Made by a program: the position numbers and the translations under genes. The notes below the pieces were generated by a model that made no database searches, was not told where the DNA came from, and saw only the letters and a program-made list of their open reading frames with translations. Below, one piece after another: positions 43,961-56,470 of a DNA stretch of 64,000 bases. Source of the DNA: Salvator merianae (Eukaryota > Chordata > Lepidosauria > Squamata > Teiidae); contig QVOM02000116.1 in the NCBI GenBank assembly GCA_003586115.2, positions 30,233,062-30,297,061 on the forward strand, given 5' to 3'. Every line of letters begins with the position of its first letter. Position 1 is the first letter of the stretch.

Positions 43961-44269
43961 CTTGTGTTCTACACATACAGATAGTGTGTAAAAGCATTAT
44001 TTTCTATTTGGACATTATGTACAAATAATTATGAATGTAACTGGTGTCTTTTCCTTTTCTTTCTCACCCTGGGCACTAGCCCAGATGTTCTGCTGTTGCT
44101 GCCACTGTTCTCAGAGAACTTGCGGAGGGAGCCCCGCCTTCTCCCAGCCTTCCATGCTGCTGATAGAAGGCAAGGGAGGATGACTGCTCCATTTTAGCCC
44201 TCAAGGATCCATGGACAGGGCATCGTGGACCAGGCAAGTGAATGATTATCCTCTTCAGCCATCCAGTAG

Positions 44270-44850
44270 TGGCAACAAAGGGTGTTTTTGCACTTACCAG
44301 AGGAGAATGTTCTAAGTAGCAGGCTTCAGGCCGGTGAAGATGGAGTCTGTTGAGTGCTATGCGCACTCGGCAGCCAGGGAAATGACTCCAAGCTGACCAG
44401 CAGAGGGAGCGGTGCGGATGGGAATCTGCTAGGCAGGAAGTGAGGTCACAAATCATAGAGGCATGGATGTGAAGACAGATCTAGTAATCCGAACCATAGA
44501 GCTACTGCTTCGAAGCTAGATGGGCTCATTTCGGAGCTGTCTTTGAAACGGCAGCCAGGGTGCGAAGCCCAAAGGGCAAACCGGGTTGTGAAGCAGCAGA
44601 CCGCGCCTGTGCCAGCCCCTCCCCACCGCCATTTCAAGCCAGGAAGTAGTGCAAAAGCAACTTTCCCAATCTGTGCTTGATCTCGCAGGTCAGAATCAAG
44701 ACAACAAATTACTTGTCTAGCCTTCCCCAGCTTCAGGTACGTATGAGGCTCGGCGAGAATCAGGAATGCTGCATGCACGCGTGTGGCGAATGCTCCATTC
44801 TAGCGAGCGGCCAAGAACAGTCTGCCGCAGAAGTGCGAAAAGGGCCAAAG
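44270..44850. mobile_element. CpG-rich DNA-element copy
   Basis: The ends tttttgcacttaccag (44288-44303) and gcagaagtgcgaaaagggcc are inverted. The interior is CpG-rich (gaagcagcagaccgcgcctg, catgcacgcgtgtggcg). No long ORF is present. Confidence 0.55.
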
Positions 44851-46689
44851 GATGAAAAGGCAATCAGTTACCTCTCGAGTCCTTGCCACTGAAGATACAG
44901 GTCTGGAGAGAGTGACCACTCCCCTTGGTCCTCTGGGTGGCATGATAGGGGTATAAGGACTGGAGGGGGTGGTGACTGACTTTTTCAGCCTACCAGCAGT
45001 GGTGGCAAGGACTGGGAAGGAGATAGTCACCACTGTCAGATGGTTGGGGAAGGAGAGCCACCCCTGCCTCAGTTCCCAGAGGACTTGGTGGGCATTTGGT
45101 GGTCACCCTCTTATAGTCCTCCAAGAGGGACCAGATGAAAGAAAGGCAGACAGTGAGTGGGGGTCAGTTTTCAATTATTTTGTCCAACCTTGCTGTGTCC
45201 CTTGTCCATCATCTAGGACTGCTGTTTAAGTGGTAGTCAAAGCAGACTGGGGAAAGCTGCTCTACAGAGAATTTCCTAAGTTGCCCCCTGAAGATACAGG
45301 CTTTACACTTACTTCCACTAATGGAAAAGCCACTAATGTGAATCCATCTTGAGCTGGCTTGGTAATAGCACTGAGAAGTGGGATTTGTGTATTCAATTGT
45401 GCTGAATGTACTTTCTATCCAGGATGAAAGAGGCAAAGAGGGAGACTTTACTGCTCAGATTTTATAATTACGTTCTTATCATGTTTTAATTAACATCAAG
45501 GGCATCTAGAATTGGAGGCAGGGAGTCCCTTATGGTGCATTTAAATCCTAACACAAATCAAGTTCAACATCGTACTGTTAGAGTGCAATTCTCACATCTA
45601 CTGGGGAATAAGACCCGCTGGAAACAATGAAATGAGCTTCTGAGTAAATATGCTTGGGAGTGTGCTATTAGCAAAGAACATACATTTCAGCAGACATAGC
45701 AATGACCTTTATGCGTTGTTTCTTTAGAAAGTTTGCAATTCGATGCAGAGGTTTCAGCTGACAAGGTAAATTCAAAGGCTCTAGCCCTTTTAAGGGTTTG
45801 GAAGATGAGCATCTCTGTAGGGTTATCTTCTCCCTGCTCTCTGTGTTACATTGAAAGGATCAAGGGATGGTGGGATTAAGCCTGTTGTATTTTAAAACGT
45901 AAAGATACTCTTGAGTCAAGCTTGCCTCCCGGAATCAGCATCCATGCACTTTCTTGGCAGTAATACAGAACTGGTTCACCTCTTTCTTGTTTTGGGGAAT
46001 TGATAACTTCTAAATGCAAAGCAAGTGGCCTATCATGCAGCTACAGCCGGTCCCTTACTATAGGGTAAATATGTTTTGAACGAGTAGATGCCTATCAATG
46101 GGACATCATTTTGGGTGACATGGAAGCCAGGCACAGGAACAGAGAAGTCACCCATGTTTATCTCTTATTATTCCACTATAATATTGAATATATTGTTTGT
46201 GACATAATGTGTGTATTATATTCTGGTTCCAGCGACTGACGTTGGTTCTAGCTTCATAAGTTCCCTATATATTTCATTGTCAGTCTTACTGATATTGCTT
46301 GGCTCAGCAGTTCTTCTGTTTTGAACTGGAATACTAGAAGCACAGTGATGCTGCAGGTCTCAGGACTGCCTGTTTGGTGTCCCAAATAGGATGCCTAAGA
46401 CTTGATCCTCATGTTTGGGGCTGGATGGAGCTGCTGAGGGAAGGGTCGACTGCAGAGGTTGGATGGGCTTGGATGTTTCCCAACCTTCTGCAGTGGCTGG
46501 AATGTTTCTGCAGGCTGTCTCGTCTGCAGAAGCTGAATTCCCCCACTGGTGAGGAGCTAGAAATAGACCCAAAGTCAGGCTGTGTGTGCTGTAGGCAGGC
46601 CCAGTATTCCAGGTCTTTGATCAACATGGGTATAAGATAACTGGCAAATGGTTGCTCCCATGCTGTCAGGGTGCCATCAGAGTGGTTAG

Positions 46690-47430
46690 AACTAAGAACA
46701 TAAGAGGAGCCCTGGTGGATCAGGCCACAGCCCATCTAATCCAGCAACGTGTCTCACACAGTGGCCCACCAATTGCTTTTGAGCATTTGACTTCCCCTTG
46801 TCGATTCTAACTCCTCTTTCCACATCATGCATGATTTTGTATATTTTAATCAGGCCACCTCTTAGGATGATTCCACACTTGCTGGCAGACTGGTCCAGCA
46901 AGCGTACTAGGGGCCTCCCTTCTGTATGCTGGGAAGGGAAGCCTGCTAGGGGATGCCTCACCTCCTGCTAGTAGGCTCTGTCTGCACAAGACAGAGTGTA
47001 GCCTGGATCAGGAGGCCCCAAATGACAGGCTGATCTGGTTCACTGGTATACCAAACCGTGGAGGTGTCCGGATGACACATCTCTGCAGTCTGGCATACCA
47101 TGGTGCAGCACCACAATGGATCCTTCAGTCCTTTGGTGCTTTTGGAGGCCCTACACATCAGCTCAGAAACTACTTTTTGTTGCTTGTGGTTGTACACATA
47201 TTCCAGATGTGGCCTCACCACAGGTTTATGAAGAGGCACAGTGGTGCTTGCCAATTTATTTTCTATTCTCTTCCTTATTACTCCCTAGCATTGAATTTGC
47301 TTTTTTTCACTGCTGCTGTGTACTTGACTGGTGAGTATATTCAAAAGCCTTTGATGAGGAACTTTGTCAAAAGCCTCTTGAAAGTCCAGATAGACATGCT
47401 TCTTGGGCAAGGTGGTGGTGTGTGGATCTA
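46690..47430 (-). mobile_element. CR1/L3-type LINE fragments with an inserted palindromic MITE
   Basis: Minus-strand translation gives VYLDFQEAFDKVPHQRLL (about 47345-47400, an RT palm block), VVRPHLEYV (about 47190-47220), then GGLIKIYKIMHDVERGVRIDKGK (about 46790-46870) and an end reading ...aggagcccctgctgg. A MITE (46862-47080) lies between the last two blocks. Confidence 0.65.
46862..47080. mobile_element. Palindromic MITE, GATTCCACACTTGCTGG copy 4, nested in LINE
   Basis: aggatgattccacacttgctgg...agcaagcgtactaggggcctccc matches copies 1-3. Its right part runs to cactggtataccaaaccgtgg. It interrupts the CR1/L3-like LINE. Confidence 0.55.
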
Positions 47431-47469
47431 GCGTTCTTGGCACAGATCTCACATGGTCCGAAAGCACTG

Positions 47470-47880
47470 TGTAGATATTGCATAGGGACCTTTCCACACT
47501 GGCCATTAAATTAGAATGGGTTGGTTCACACAGAGAACTGGTTTACTGGAGGCCATGCCCCCTGGTAGATTGGCCCATCTGCATGGGACCAGGCTGTGAT
47601 ATGGGAAACAGTGACAAAATGGCATTGTATCCTGCTCTACTAGTGAACTACTTTTAAGCAGTCCACCAATGTTCCACTGTGGTATAGCTGACTGAGGAAA
47701 GCATGCGGACTACAGAGAGCAGGAGCTAGGAACTGGTGCCAGAAGCATGCTGCTTCTGCAGATGCAGTCAAAAAAGACAACCTGGAAACTTTGAAGGCTG
47801 TGAACATTCATTCTTGGCCTTCAAAGTTGGGCCAGGCCAGGCTGTCTGCAATGTGGAATGCCCTTTGAGTGGCTACCAGT
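47470..47880. mobile_element. Large MITE-like element with hairpin variant
   Basis: The left end ggacctttccacactggcc is loosely inverted at the right end ctgcaatgtggaatgccc. The hairpin variant ctttgaaggctgtgaacatt/cattcttggccttcaaag lies at 47788-47827. Confidence 0.5.
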
Positions 47881-47884
47881 AGAA

Positions 47885-48095
47885 GAATGGGCTTAGGAGC
47901 CTCTGGGTTTGAATCCCCACTCAGTCTTAAAGTTCACTGAATAACCTAACCATGGCCGGTCATTCTTTCTCAGTGTTACCTAACTGACAGGGTTGTTGTG
48001 AGGATAAAACTAGAGTGAAGGACAATAGTATCTGCTGCCTGGGGCTCTTTGGAGAAAAGGTTGCATATAAATGCCATAAATAATTAATTATGATA
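47885..48095 (+). mobile_element. tRNA-derived SINE
   Basis: The B box is gggtttgaatccccact. The conserved body has gacagggttgttgtgaggataaaac, and the tail ggttgcatataaatgccataaataatt. This SINE pattern is widespread in squamates. Confidence 0.8.
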
Positions 48096-48814
48096 ATAAA
48101 GTTTAAATAAATGCAATAGATATAAAAATTCAGCTGAATTTCAGAATGTTTGTCTTTGAAGAATCTCTTGAAGAAAACAATGAGTTAGAAGAATCAAATT
48201 AGTAAATTCAGTACTTATAAAGCTTTTTGCTTGACTAAGAAACAAAAAAAGAAAAGAAAAGTACTCAGGTATCCAGGAACCTCTAAGTTTTAATCTCCTT
48301 CAGTCAACCTCTGGACATCAGCAAAGTGGCAAGCTGCTTTTCTTTCCCATTATCTAATCCAAAGATATATTTCTGAAAACTGGATAAAATCCAGTTGGAA
48401 ATAATTTTTTGGTGTATTGCTCAAATGCATTTTGGCAGCTAAATGGGTTGACTAAATAGGATGGCTGGTTGCATTGAATTGTTGTGGGGAGATGAGGAAT
48501 TGGGCTGGGCTACTTGGAACGAGTGGAAGTTGAATATGTAACACATGTTGGAAAGAGATGGGAGAAAGGTCAGTCTGAGTTAGCTAACAGCTGTGAATGC
48601 AAACATTCCTGAATCAGAACAAGATTTTTTTTTGCTCAGATAATGTCCTACTGGGTCCTAGATAATGAGACAGTCCTAACAAGAAGTTCAAAAGTACTGG
48701 AGTTTTCCCCCTTCAATTTTACTAGCAATCTAGTACACAAACCTATTTTTTCAAAAGTGGATTCTTAAATGTGAAAATAATGCTTTTCAAAACTTGTTGA
48801 CCAGCCTTTAGGCT

Positions 48815-48980
48815 GCAGCCACACCTTATCCATCTTCAGGCCATCCTTTGTCCTCAGGGATCACACACCCAAGTGTATTTCTGTTCTTTTTCTGGACTAT
48901 TCTCCCTGACTAGGACTATCCTGTATTCAGATTATCCTAGTACTGAATCCATTTTGGTGTGTGTTCCCTGACACAGGACA
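48815..48980. mobile_element. Possible decayed copy of the 6967-8117 element
   Basis: ttctgttctttttctggactattctccctgactaggactatcctg resembles the corresponding part of 52885-53240 and 7020-7080 (ttctggactaa...ccggacta). Confidence 0.4.
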
Positions 48981-50104
48981 GCCTCAAGATGGAGGGCTTG
49001 CAGCCCCTGGTGCCTGGAACTGGACAGGGCAACACGGGTTGGCCAAGGCTGGCCATGATCTGGTTGTGCCATCCACAGAGCTTCCTCGCTGTGACCTGGG
49101 GAGGACCTCCCATCTCATGCAGTGGGAATGTAGAGAGTGACCTGCAGGCTCTGGGACTCGGAGCTGGAGGGAATGACCCGAGTTGATTGCAGTGCTATGG
49201 AGCTGTCTTGTCTCACCTCACACTAGGAAGGGCATCCCATCATGTGTGGAGGGCAGCCTGTGGGCTCTGGGGCTTGGAGCCAGAGGGGACGATCTGTGTT
49301 GTCCTGCCTGGCATGCCCTCACCCATCTACTGCCAGCTGCTATGGGGCTGTGCCAACCCTGGAGCTGCCTCGCCTTACCCCTCCAAAGTAGGTGCGAACA
49401 GGTCGAAAACGGTCTGAGTTCCTGGTCCATCCTAAAATGGAATATTGTGTTGTGGTGTGATCACAGACTGAGATTATTTTTAAGGCCTTCTTCCTGACCA
49501 GTAATATGAATTGTTGATACAATTTGTCTAGCAGTTAGTATCACTGTGCTTCTGCTGGACTTGCCTTCAATGGCCTGAGGTAGTCTCTAGGTTTGATTTT
49601 GCACATAGAGTTTTGAAGCTAGAATTCAGCTGAGGGAATAAAGCAAGGTTTTTTTCTTGCCTCAGCAGGGAAGGACTTAGTAGAGATTTTCAGCCAGTGC
49701 ACAACTGAGGCCTGAAACTAATAATATATGGACTGAATAAGTGGTCAATATAGGACCTATATCTCTAGGAAGCATAAAATGAAACTTTTTTGAAAACCTA
49801 TTTGAATTTTGAGTATTTACAAAATAAAAGAAGAAATATAATACAACCAAAAGAAAAAAATTACTTAAACGTTCAGTATTTCTTTTCCATACCCCTCACA
49901 TTATTTTTTCTCTATTCTGTTTATTTTTTAATATATTTTTAAAATATCTCTCTCTCCCATCCCATATCAGCACTGAGCACATTATTCTTTTCTGGAGATT
50001 TTTAACTCAATAAAAATTCTTTAATTACTGTAGATAATTTGTATTTGAGGTAACCTTCCTTTTTTTGAGCAGCATTTGTGACTGGTGGACATAATCTAAG
50101 GGCC

Positions 50105-50490
50105 TGAGTCTCATTGATCCACATGTCAGTGTGGATCTGTGAGGCCCCGTCTCCCACTGGCTCATTCAGTCTGCGTTAGATGGAGCAAGATGCAGATCAG
50201 GGGCGACCTGATTGGGATCACTGGTAGACCTGTTTAAATGAATCTACCTGTGGACCAGTGGGTCACGATCCAAGCATGCGTCTGTGATTGGGCCTAGTGG
50301 GGGACTCATTTCAGCAGCACAGCAAAGTGCAACGCCAAAATGTGTTCCCTGGGTGGCTTTTGGGCTAGGAATGAAAGTTCTTAATGCTTTGGACTACCTG
50401 GAGCCCAGCGTGGGCTGCTCTGGACCAGTGCTGTTGTGCAGATGCCACTGCTCCAGACCAAGCCTTTCCATGATCCGAACTAGCGGATCA
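50105..50490 (+). mobile_element. MITE-like element, 'tgcagacagagc' family
   Basis: Contains cacatgtcagtgtggatctgtgaggcc, tctgcgttagatggagc, gatcactggtagacctgttt and the hairpin variant gggctaggaatgaaagttc (50362-50380). Blocks match 51934-52405 in the same order. Confidence 0.6.
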
Positions 50491-50525
50491 GAGGTTCGGA
50501 GCAGTAAAGGAGCTTTCAGATATTT

Positions 50526-50552
50526 TCTCTCTCTTTCTCTCTCTCTCTCTCT
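50526..50552 (+). repeat. (CT)n microsatellite
   Basis: About 27 bp of CT repeat with one interruption. Confidence 0.85.
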
Positions 50553-51339
50553 GTGCATGCATGAGTGTGTGTATGAGTAGTGTGGTTTTGCCTAGGTGCT
50601 AGGAAGCAGGAGTTAGCAATTTATGGATGCTGAATGTGATAGGAAGAATGGCCAGAAGGTGGGGGAAATGACCATCATCCAGTGCCAGAGGGAAGGGCTG
50701 GAAATGGTAGGTGGGTAGCAGAAGGGCTTCTGAGGGTGGATGGGAAGGAACAAAAATGTGCCCACTAAAATCTACATTAGGTGTGCAGTAAGATTCTGCT
50801 GTGTGAATTTGTAACATTTGAATTGAACCTCCTCAAAGGAAAAATGCAAACCAAAAAACTCTGGTGTAGTCGGGGCCCAAATTTAAAAATATTCTTGAAG
50901 ATGTACTTAAAGTCTACTCTAGTCTGGCTGTGTGAAGCCAGCACTTTTAGGCCTTTACAAATTAACCTTCATAAACAAAGGAGGTTGTGTGAAAAATATA
51001 CTTTAGAACATCGTGCCAGCAGTTATTTCCCTGCAGGCCGTAGATGCCAAAGCCTGAAAGGTCAGTTTGAACAGAAGAATGTGCAAGTAGGGTTTACGTG
51101 AGTCTCTGCATTGGGGAAGCTGCCTAGCATTTATCTTCGTCCCTTGCAAGGTGCATGAGACTTTTGTTCATCGGTGCATTGCCTCCAAGGATCACCCTCT
51201 AAATATATTTATAATCCTTTCAGTGCAGTACACTGAACTGTGCGTGTATATTCCTGAATACAGTTTTTCTTCCTATAATGCACTTCTGGACAGCACATTT
51301 TTGATTGTACACAGTTGTTAAAAGGTGACCTGATTCGTG

Positions 51340-51655
51340 CAGCGTGGCTTTGCACTGCCTAAAACTATGGCAGGATCTGTATGACCGCAGTTTCTGCTGC
51401 TTCTAGGGCTGGAGCACTGGCTCTGTCTGTAACAGGGGGAACTGTGCTGATCATGTGCTATTCAAAGCAGTACGTATATCAAAGTTGGGGAACTTTTGTT
51501 CCCTGGCTTTGATATTTCTCCCCAGGACTGTTTTGGAAGGCACAGGAAGTAGCTGTGGAAGTTGGTCATTTTATGTGGCTTCCAAAATGGGACTGTGTCT
51601 TTTGGTATGAAGGACACAGTTTCAGGTAGATCCACATAGCTGCATGCTGTATGGG
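51340..51655. mobile_element. Hairpin-centred MITE-like element
   Basis: It contains the hairpin AAAGttGGGGAACttttGTTCCCtggCTTT at about 51481-51510. The flanks resemble 41300-41670. Confidence 0.5.
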
Positions 51656-51933
51656 GAAAGTATTAGGTTTAGAGTTATGGCAGGATGTGAGCTTTGTTGA
51701 GGTGGAGAGTGGATATGAGATCTATGGTGGGATGTGAGCTTGATGGCTGACGGATTGTGAGATTCCTTTGCCATTTGAACTCTCCTATGGCACCATTGTG
51801 ATGCCATAAAGGTCCTGCCTGTGTTATAAAAGTAATGGCCTCAATGGAAGAAGTGCATACAGGGGGAGGGAGAATAATTTCTCATTCCCCTGAAGCAATT
51901 AGATAACATGATGGTTTCCAGGAACAGAACCAT

Positions 51934-52405
51934 GGCCCTTTCCACGTGGACTCTTAAACTGGATTAAGAGCCCTTGTAGTGTGCATCTAGGCCTCACAGA
52001 TCTGCACGTTAATGCAGATGTATGAGGCCATGCCCACTTCTGCTCTGCTCTGTCTGCATTAGACAGAACATGATCCTGATTAGGGAGGCCTTATCAGGAT
52101 CATTGATAGATCTGCTTAATTGGGTCTACCAGTGGGACCAGCAGCCCTCTCATGTTTGGAACTACTGGATGATGTGTGGTTCAATGGCGTGCCATTGAAA
52201 TGCATCCCCCAGAGGTCTTGAGGCTAGGAACTGTTGTTCCTAACCGTCGGAGGTGGGAGGCTGCAATCGTGAAGATTGCGTGAGCTTTGAGGCTGTGGTG
52301 TGAGCTGGTGATCCCATCCACGCCTTCCCCTGGTTGAAATCAGTGGGCCTGGCTGATGTAGACCCACTGATTCTGACTAATGATGGGTAAGTGCAGGAAG
52401 GGTCC
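51934..52405 (+). mobile_element. MITE, 'tgcagacagagc' family, ends visible
   Basis: The left end GGCCCTTTCCACGTGG and right end AGTGCAGGAAGGGTCC are inverted. The body has gatctgcacgttaatgcagat, gtctgcattagacagaac, gatcattgatagatctgctt, and the hairpin aggctaggaactgttgttcctaacc at 52220-52244. Confidence 0.68.
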
Positions 52406-52884
52406 ATCACATTATGCAAGGGATGACTGTACGAGTAGAACTTTCCCCCCCCCACTGTTTTATCTGAAAGGCTTCTTTATACAGAGGTCCAGTCCAGTCA
52501 CATGTTATTTGTGCAAACTGCCAAGGCAATAATCATTTCTTGGCAGCAGTCTGCAAAAACTTTATGCAGATTGTCTGCATTGAGTTATATATGGTTTGCT
52601 CTTGCCTCTCCCAGAATTTGCCAAATATTTGTGAAATCTCCCTGATTTGTAGCCAGTTCCATGATATTTCCTCAAATCGCAAAAGTTGTGAAATAAGGCA
52701 GCAACTGGGTGACTTCATGCAGCAGGTTTTTAGTATAAACAAGCTCTCAACACTCCATATAAAGTGAATATGCTCGGTTTTCATTTGTTTTTGTTTTTTT
52801 TGACTTCTCAATCCATTAAATCTTTTGCTTTACTCTTATGTGTGCATGGTATCACTATAGCCACCTAAGGAACAACTATTGGGA

Positions 52885-53240
52885 TATGGTCAGACACAGC
52901 ATTTGATCAGTTTACAGATTATCTTCAATTTGGATTGTCCTGGCAAAATATTGCCTTTCTGTTCTCTTTCTGGACTAACTTGCCCAAATTAGGACTATTT
53001 TGCATTTGGATTAAGTGAGTTCTCAGCTGATTTCAGATCATTAGCCTGTTTTATTTTGCAGTGTGAGAGTGTGAAATAGACTATTTTGAGAGGGAATCTA
53101 CTTTTTGGGTGTGCAGATAGAGGGCTCCCCATTTCCTCCCATCCAAGGGCAGACTTTTATGTGGGCATTATACTCAGGAGGGTATTGGGGTGGGAAGAGA
53201 ATACAGCACCTGGCATGTATTTCCTGGTTTCTGTCTTGTT
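52885..53240 (+). mobile_element. Decayed copy of the 6967-8117 element
   Basis: ggtcagacacagcatttgatcagtttacag, ttctggactaacttgcc, attaagtgagttctcagc and gggtgtgcagatagagggc follow the left part of 6967-8117 in order, with most CpGs replaced. Confidence 0.68.
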
Positions 53241-53505
53241 GTCCCGTTCCGTGCCTTCAAACTATTTGGTTTTTTATTGTTTGATTTTTTAACAAAAGAA
53301 AAACGCAGTGGAAGTTATGCTTCATTTGCCTTGGGCAACACCTGGTTCCACAGTTGACTGGGCACCACAGTCCACTCTCAAAATGCATGTCTCCTCTTTT
53401 CTCTCCAGTCCCTGCAAGGAAAAGGACACAATGTTTCCTCCCTTTTCCTTTGGCAGTATGCAAGGGAAATGTTTCCTTTCAATAAAAGAGAACTTTTGCG
53501 TAAAA

Positions 53506-53607
53506 CTGCCTCTGCCTCTGCCTCTGCCTCTGCCTCTGCCACTGCCTCTGCCTCTGCCTCTACCACTACCCTACCCTACCTCTACCTCTACCTCTACCTC
53601 TACCTCT
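53506..53607 (+). repeat. (CTGCCT)n then (CTACCT)n hexanucleotide repeat
   Basis: About 100 bp of pure hexanucleotide that changes from CTGCCT to CTACCT units at about 53558. It gives false proline/leucine- and glutamate/alanine-rich ORFs on the two strands. Confidence 0.92.
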
Positions 53608-53689
53608 ATACCTGGACTTACTGTGTAGGGTGGTATTTATTTCGTCTGTATAAATAAATCAGTCTCCATTAACAAAAGTAACAATAAAG

Positions 53690-54480
53690 GATGGTGACTT
53701 CTGCAGTGGAACTTGTTGGGCAGCTAGAGAAGAACTATGGAGTAGATAGTAGTAGCAAAAAATGGGATTTATGGGAAGATGTGTTTAGTACCTCTTGCTT
53801 GAACTTTCCTTCAAGAAATATTTTAGTGAAGGACAGCAGTACACCAAAGGACATATCTCCTTCACTTACCCTGAATCAGTTGGTGTGGAGATGGCCCATC
53901 AGGTCATATCAAAATAGTGCTTCATAGAAGCATGTGGAAACAAGCAAAAGGTGAAGGATCTCAAAAGCAAATTCCTCTTGCTCCCCATTTTCTCTTGGCT
54001 TAACATACCCTACTTTTCCAAGAATGGACCCCTATTTAAACATATTAATAAATAGTAATCTCAGGTTCTCCTTTACCAGGGCCAGAAATCTTTTGGGAGA
54101 TATAAAGGCATCCCTGCTAATTTAAGAGTCTGCTCATGTAAACAGGAACCTGAATCTGTTGAACATATTCTTTTGAAATGCTCTTTTTACAACGGAGAGT
54201 GTGATGAACTAATTTGACCAACTATTCAACATCTTTTGGGGAAACCCAGTGGTGATATGGTCACGTTATTATTGGAAGATATGAACTCCATGGTAACTTT
54301 AGCCACAGCCAAGTTTCTTTCAACAAACATAAAGACCTGCAGACAATTATTAAACTGTTAGCTTTTATTGTCCTGCCTTTTATTATGCTATCTCTGTTGT
54401 AGCAGATTTTAAATTTGCATTTTATGGGTCCATAATGAACACAAATAAATACATTTGTAAAAATTTGCAAAAGGAGAAGG
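53690..54480 (+). mobile_element. Non-LTR LINE 3' fragment with zinc-knuckle-like motif
   Basis: In one frame at 54125-54181 the translation is RVCSCKQEPESVEHILLKC, a C-x-C-x8-H-x4-C motif typical of the C-terminal part of several LINE ORF2 proteins. It continues LLGKPSGDMVTLLLEDMNS. Stops and frameshifts are present. Confidence 0.6.
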
Positions 54481-55959
54481 AGAAAAAGAGACTTACAGAG
54501 GAAGGCAATGAGAACTGTCCCCCTCCCCAGCAACTATAAGCATAGCAGTTCCAAGAAAACAATCATGGTAATAAAATCCCCTGGCTGCTGCTAAGAACAG
54601 CTAACTTGTAAACATACTTTCAAAATGTGTTTTCAGGATACCTGTTCCAAGAACATTTTGTTGGAAGATAATTCCAGTGATTGGATTTTTCATAATGTCA
54701 AGACTATTATTTTTCTCTTCCACTGCCCAAAACTTGATGTGATTCCTTTGTCTTTTTCTTAAATGGACAAATCTGCATGGTGATACAAGCATGGGTCAAA
54801 AAGACAGAGAAAAACTATTGTAGAATTCTTGCACTTAGTTGTCCTTTGATAGATACGGTAACCTTCTGTAGACAAAAAGTTGTCTTGTTCCCTGATGCCA
54901 GAGGAGAGCCAAAACAGTGGACAAAATGGAGCTGCCAGGAGGTCAAACAGGAAAAAGAGCAAAATTATTGAAAACCCAATCTCCCAATGTCATAATATGG
55001 CTATCTTACGCTTGTTCTCGTAAGAGTATCAGAAGCCATTGAAATAAAATGGCTAATTGTGGGATTTATTTTCTGTTCATGTTCAGAATAGTTTCCCCTC
55101 ACTTTGCACAAAGTTTAAGAACTTCTCCACCAATGGTGACTTGGCAAATGGAATTCGTGGAGTCATCAGGAACGTGTAAACTCTAATTAGAACCTTACCT
55201 TTGATCTCTCCGATCTATGATTTGATCAAGAACCCTTCCCTTGCTGCCCTGCAGGTTCCATTTTTTCATTTCCTCCCATGTTCCAATGGAGCCATTTTAT
55301 GATCATTGTCCACAACCCTTTCTTAGAATTCCATACATTGTCACACAGGAGACCCCTAGATACTGGGGAATGTGCTTTGTGATGATTCATTTAATTTGGA
55401 TTTCAGGTGAGGACAGAGGGGATGAGCAGAAAGTGAGGAGAGCGAGCATTTTGTGCATCAAGCTAAGAAATTCCAGGCATATTCATGTTAGTTGCATTGT
55501 GCACAAATGGCCATGTTCACAAGTTTATTACTTCAGCTTTTATTACTGTTTGGTTCACAGTGTAGTAATTTTGTCAAAACAGTACAGCTTCTAGTTTTGT
55601 TAACATTGTTAAGGTACTGTTCATGGGCAGTTGATAAATTTTATTATGGTCAGCAAACAGATGCAAAGAGAATAGAATTTTACAATTGACCATGAGGTCT
55701 GATAGCTAATATGTAGCTGTCCATCTGCTACACACCTCCCCTGGCAAACTCTTGAACAGATTTATGGAACTTCTCCTTTTGCTGATAGTACAGCTCTCAA
55801 TTTTGCTGAAATATGATTAATTGCCTGATGCAAGTGCACTTGGACTTAGTTCCGGGTGTTCTCACAAGATTTATTGTCTAGTGTGATGCCCTCCAACAGA
55901 AGCAGCAATAAGGAATTGCAGAATGAGTGAGCAAAAACTTTGGATTAAAGATTTGAAAT

Positions 55960-56470
55960 TTACTGCATGTAATGTCTTAAAAGAATATATATATGATGAT
56001 GAATAGATGGTACTTAATGCCCTATAAACTGTCAAAAATGTATCAAGATATCTCTAATAGTTGCTGGAAATGGAAAACACAAGAAGGTACCTTTTATCAT
56101 GTGTGGTGGACCTGCTCTAAAGCAATAAAGAAATTGGTTACAAATATTTAGTTATGCAGAAGATTTTAAAAATTAACATTCTTTTAAAACTAGAATTGTA
56201 TCTATTAGGTATCGTAGAGGATAAGTTTGACTATGTTAATGGCTTAATTCAGTATATGGTGACTATTGTCTATAGAAGGAGGATAAAATACCTACGGTAG
56301 ATGATTAGTTGATTAAAATGATTGACCTCACTGAAATTGATAAATTGACAACCTTATTGAAAAATAAAACTGTGGACTTTCTAGAAGAATTAGAAAAGGA
56401 TCTTGTAATTTCTGGGTTTGAAGAATAAAGATTAAAAAAGACATGTCAGGAGAAGATGAGAACAGAGAAA
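55960..56470 (+). mobile_element. L1-type LINE ORF2 C-terminal fragment
   Basis: Across frameshifts the text reads DE.MVLNAL (L1 RWYLTPLKL region), then CWKWKTQEGTFYHVWWTC, the conserved L1 C-terminal CWKC...HMWW block, and a lysine-rich end. No intact ORF remains. Confidence 0.75.

Noticed and set aside
53308..53657. Pro-Leu and Ala-Ser repeat ORFs, and Glu-Ala repeats on the other strand
   Set aside because: They arise from the CTGCCT/CTACCT repeat and have no conserved flanks.
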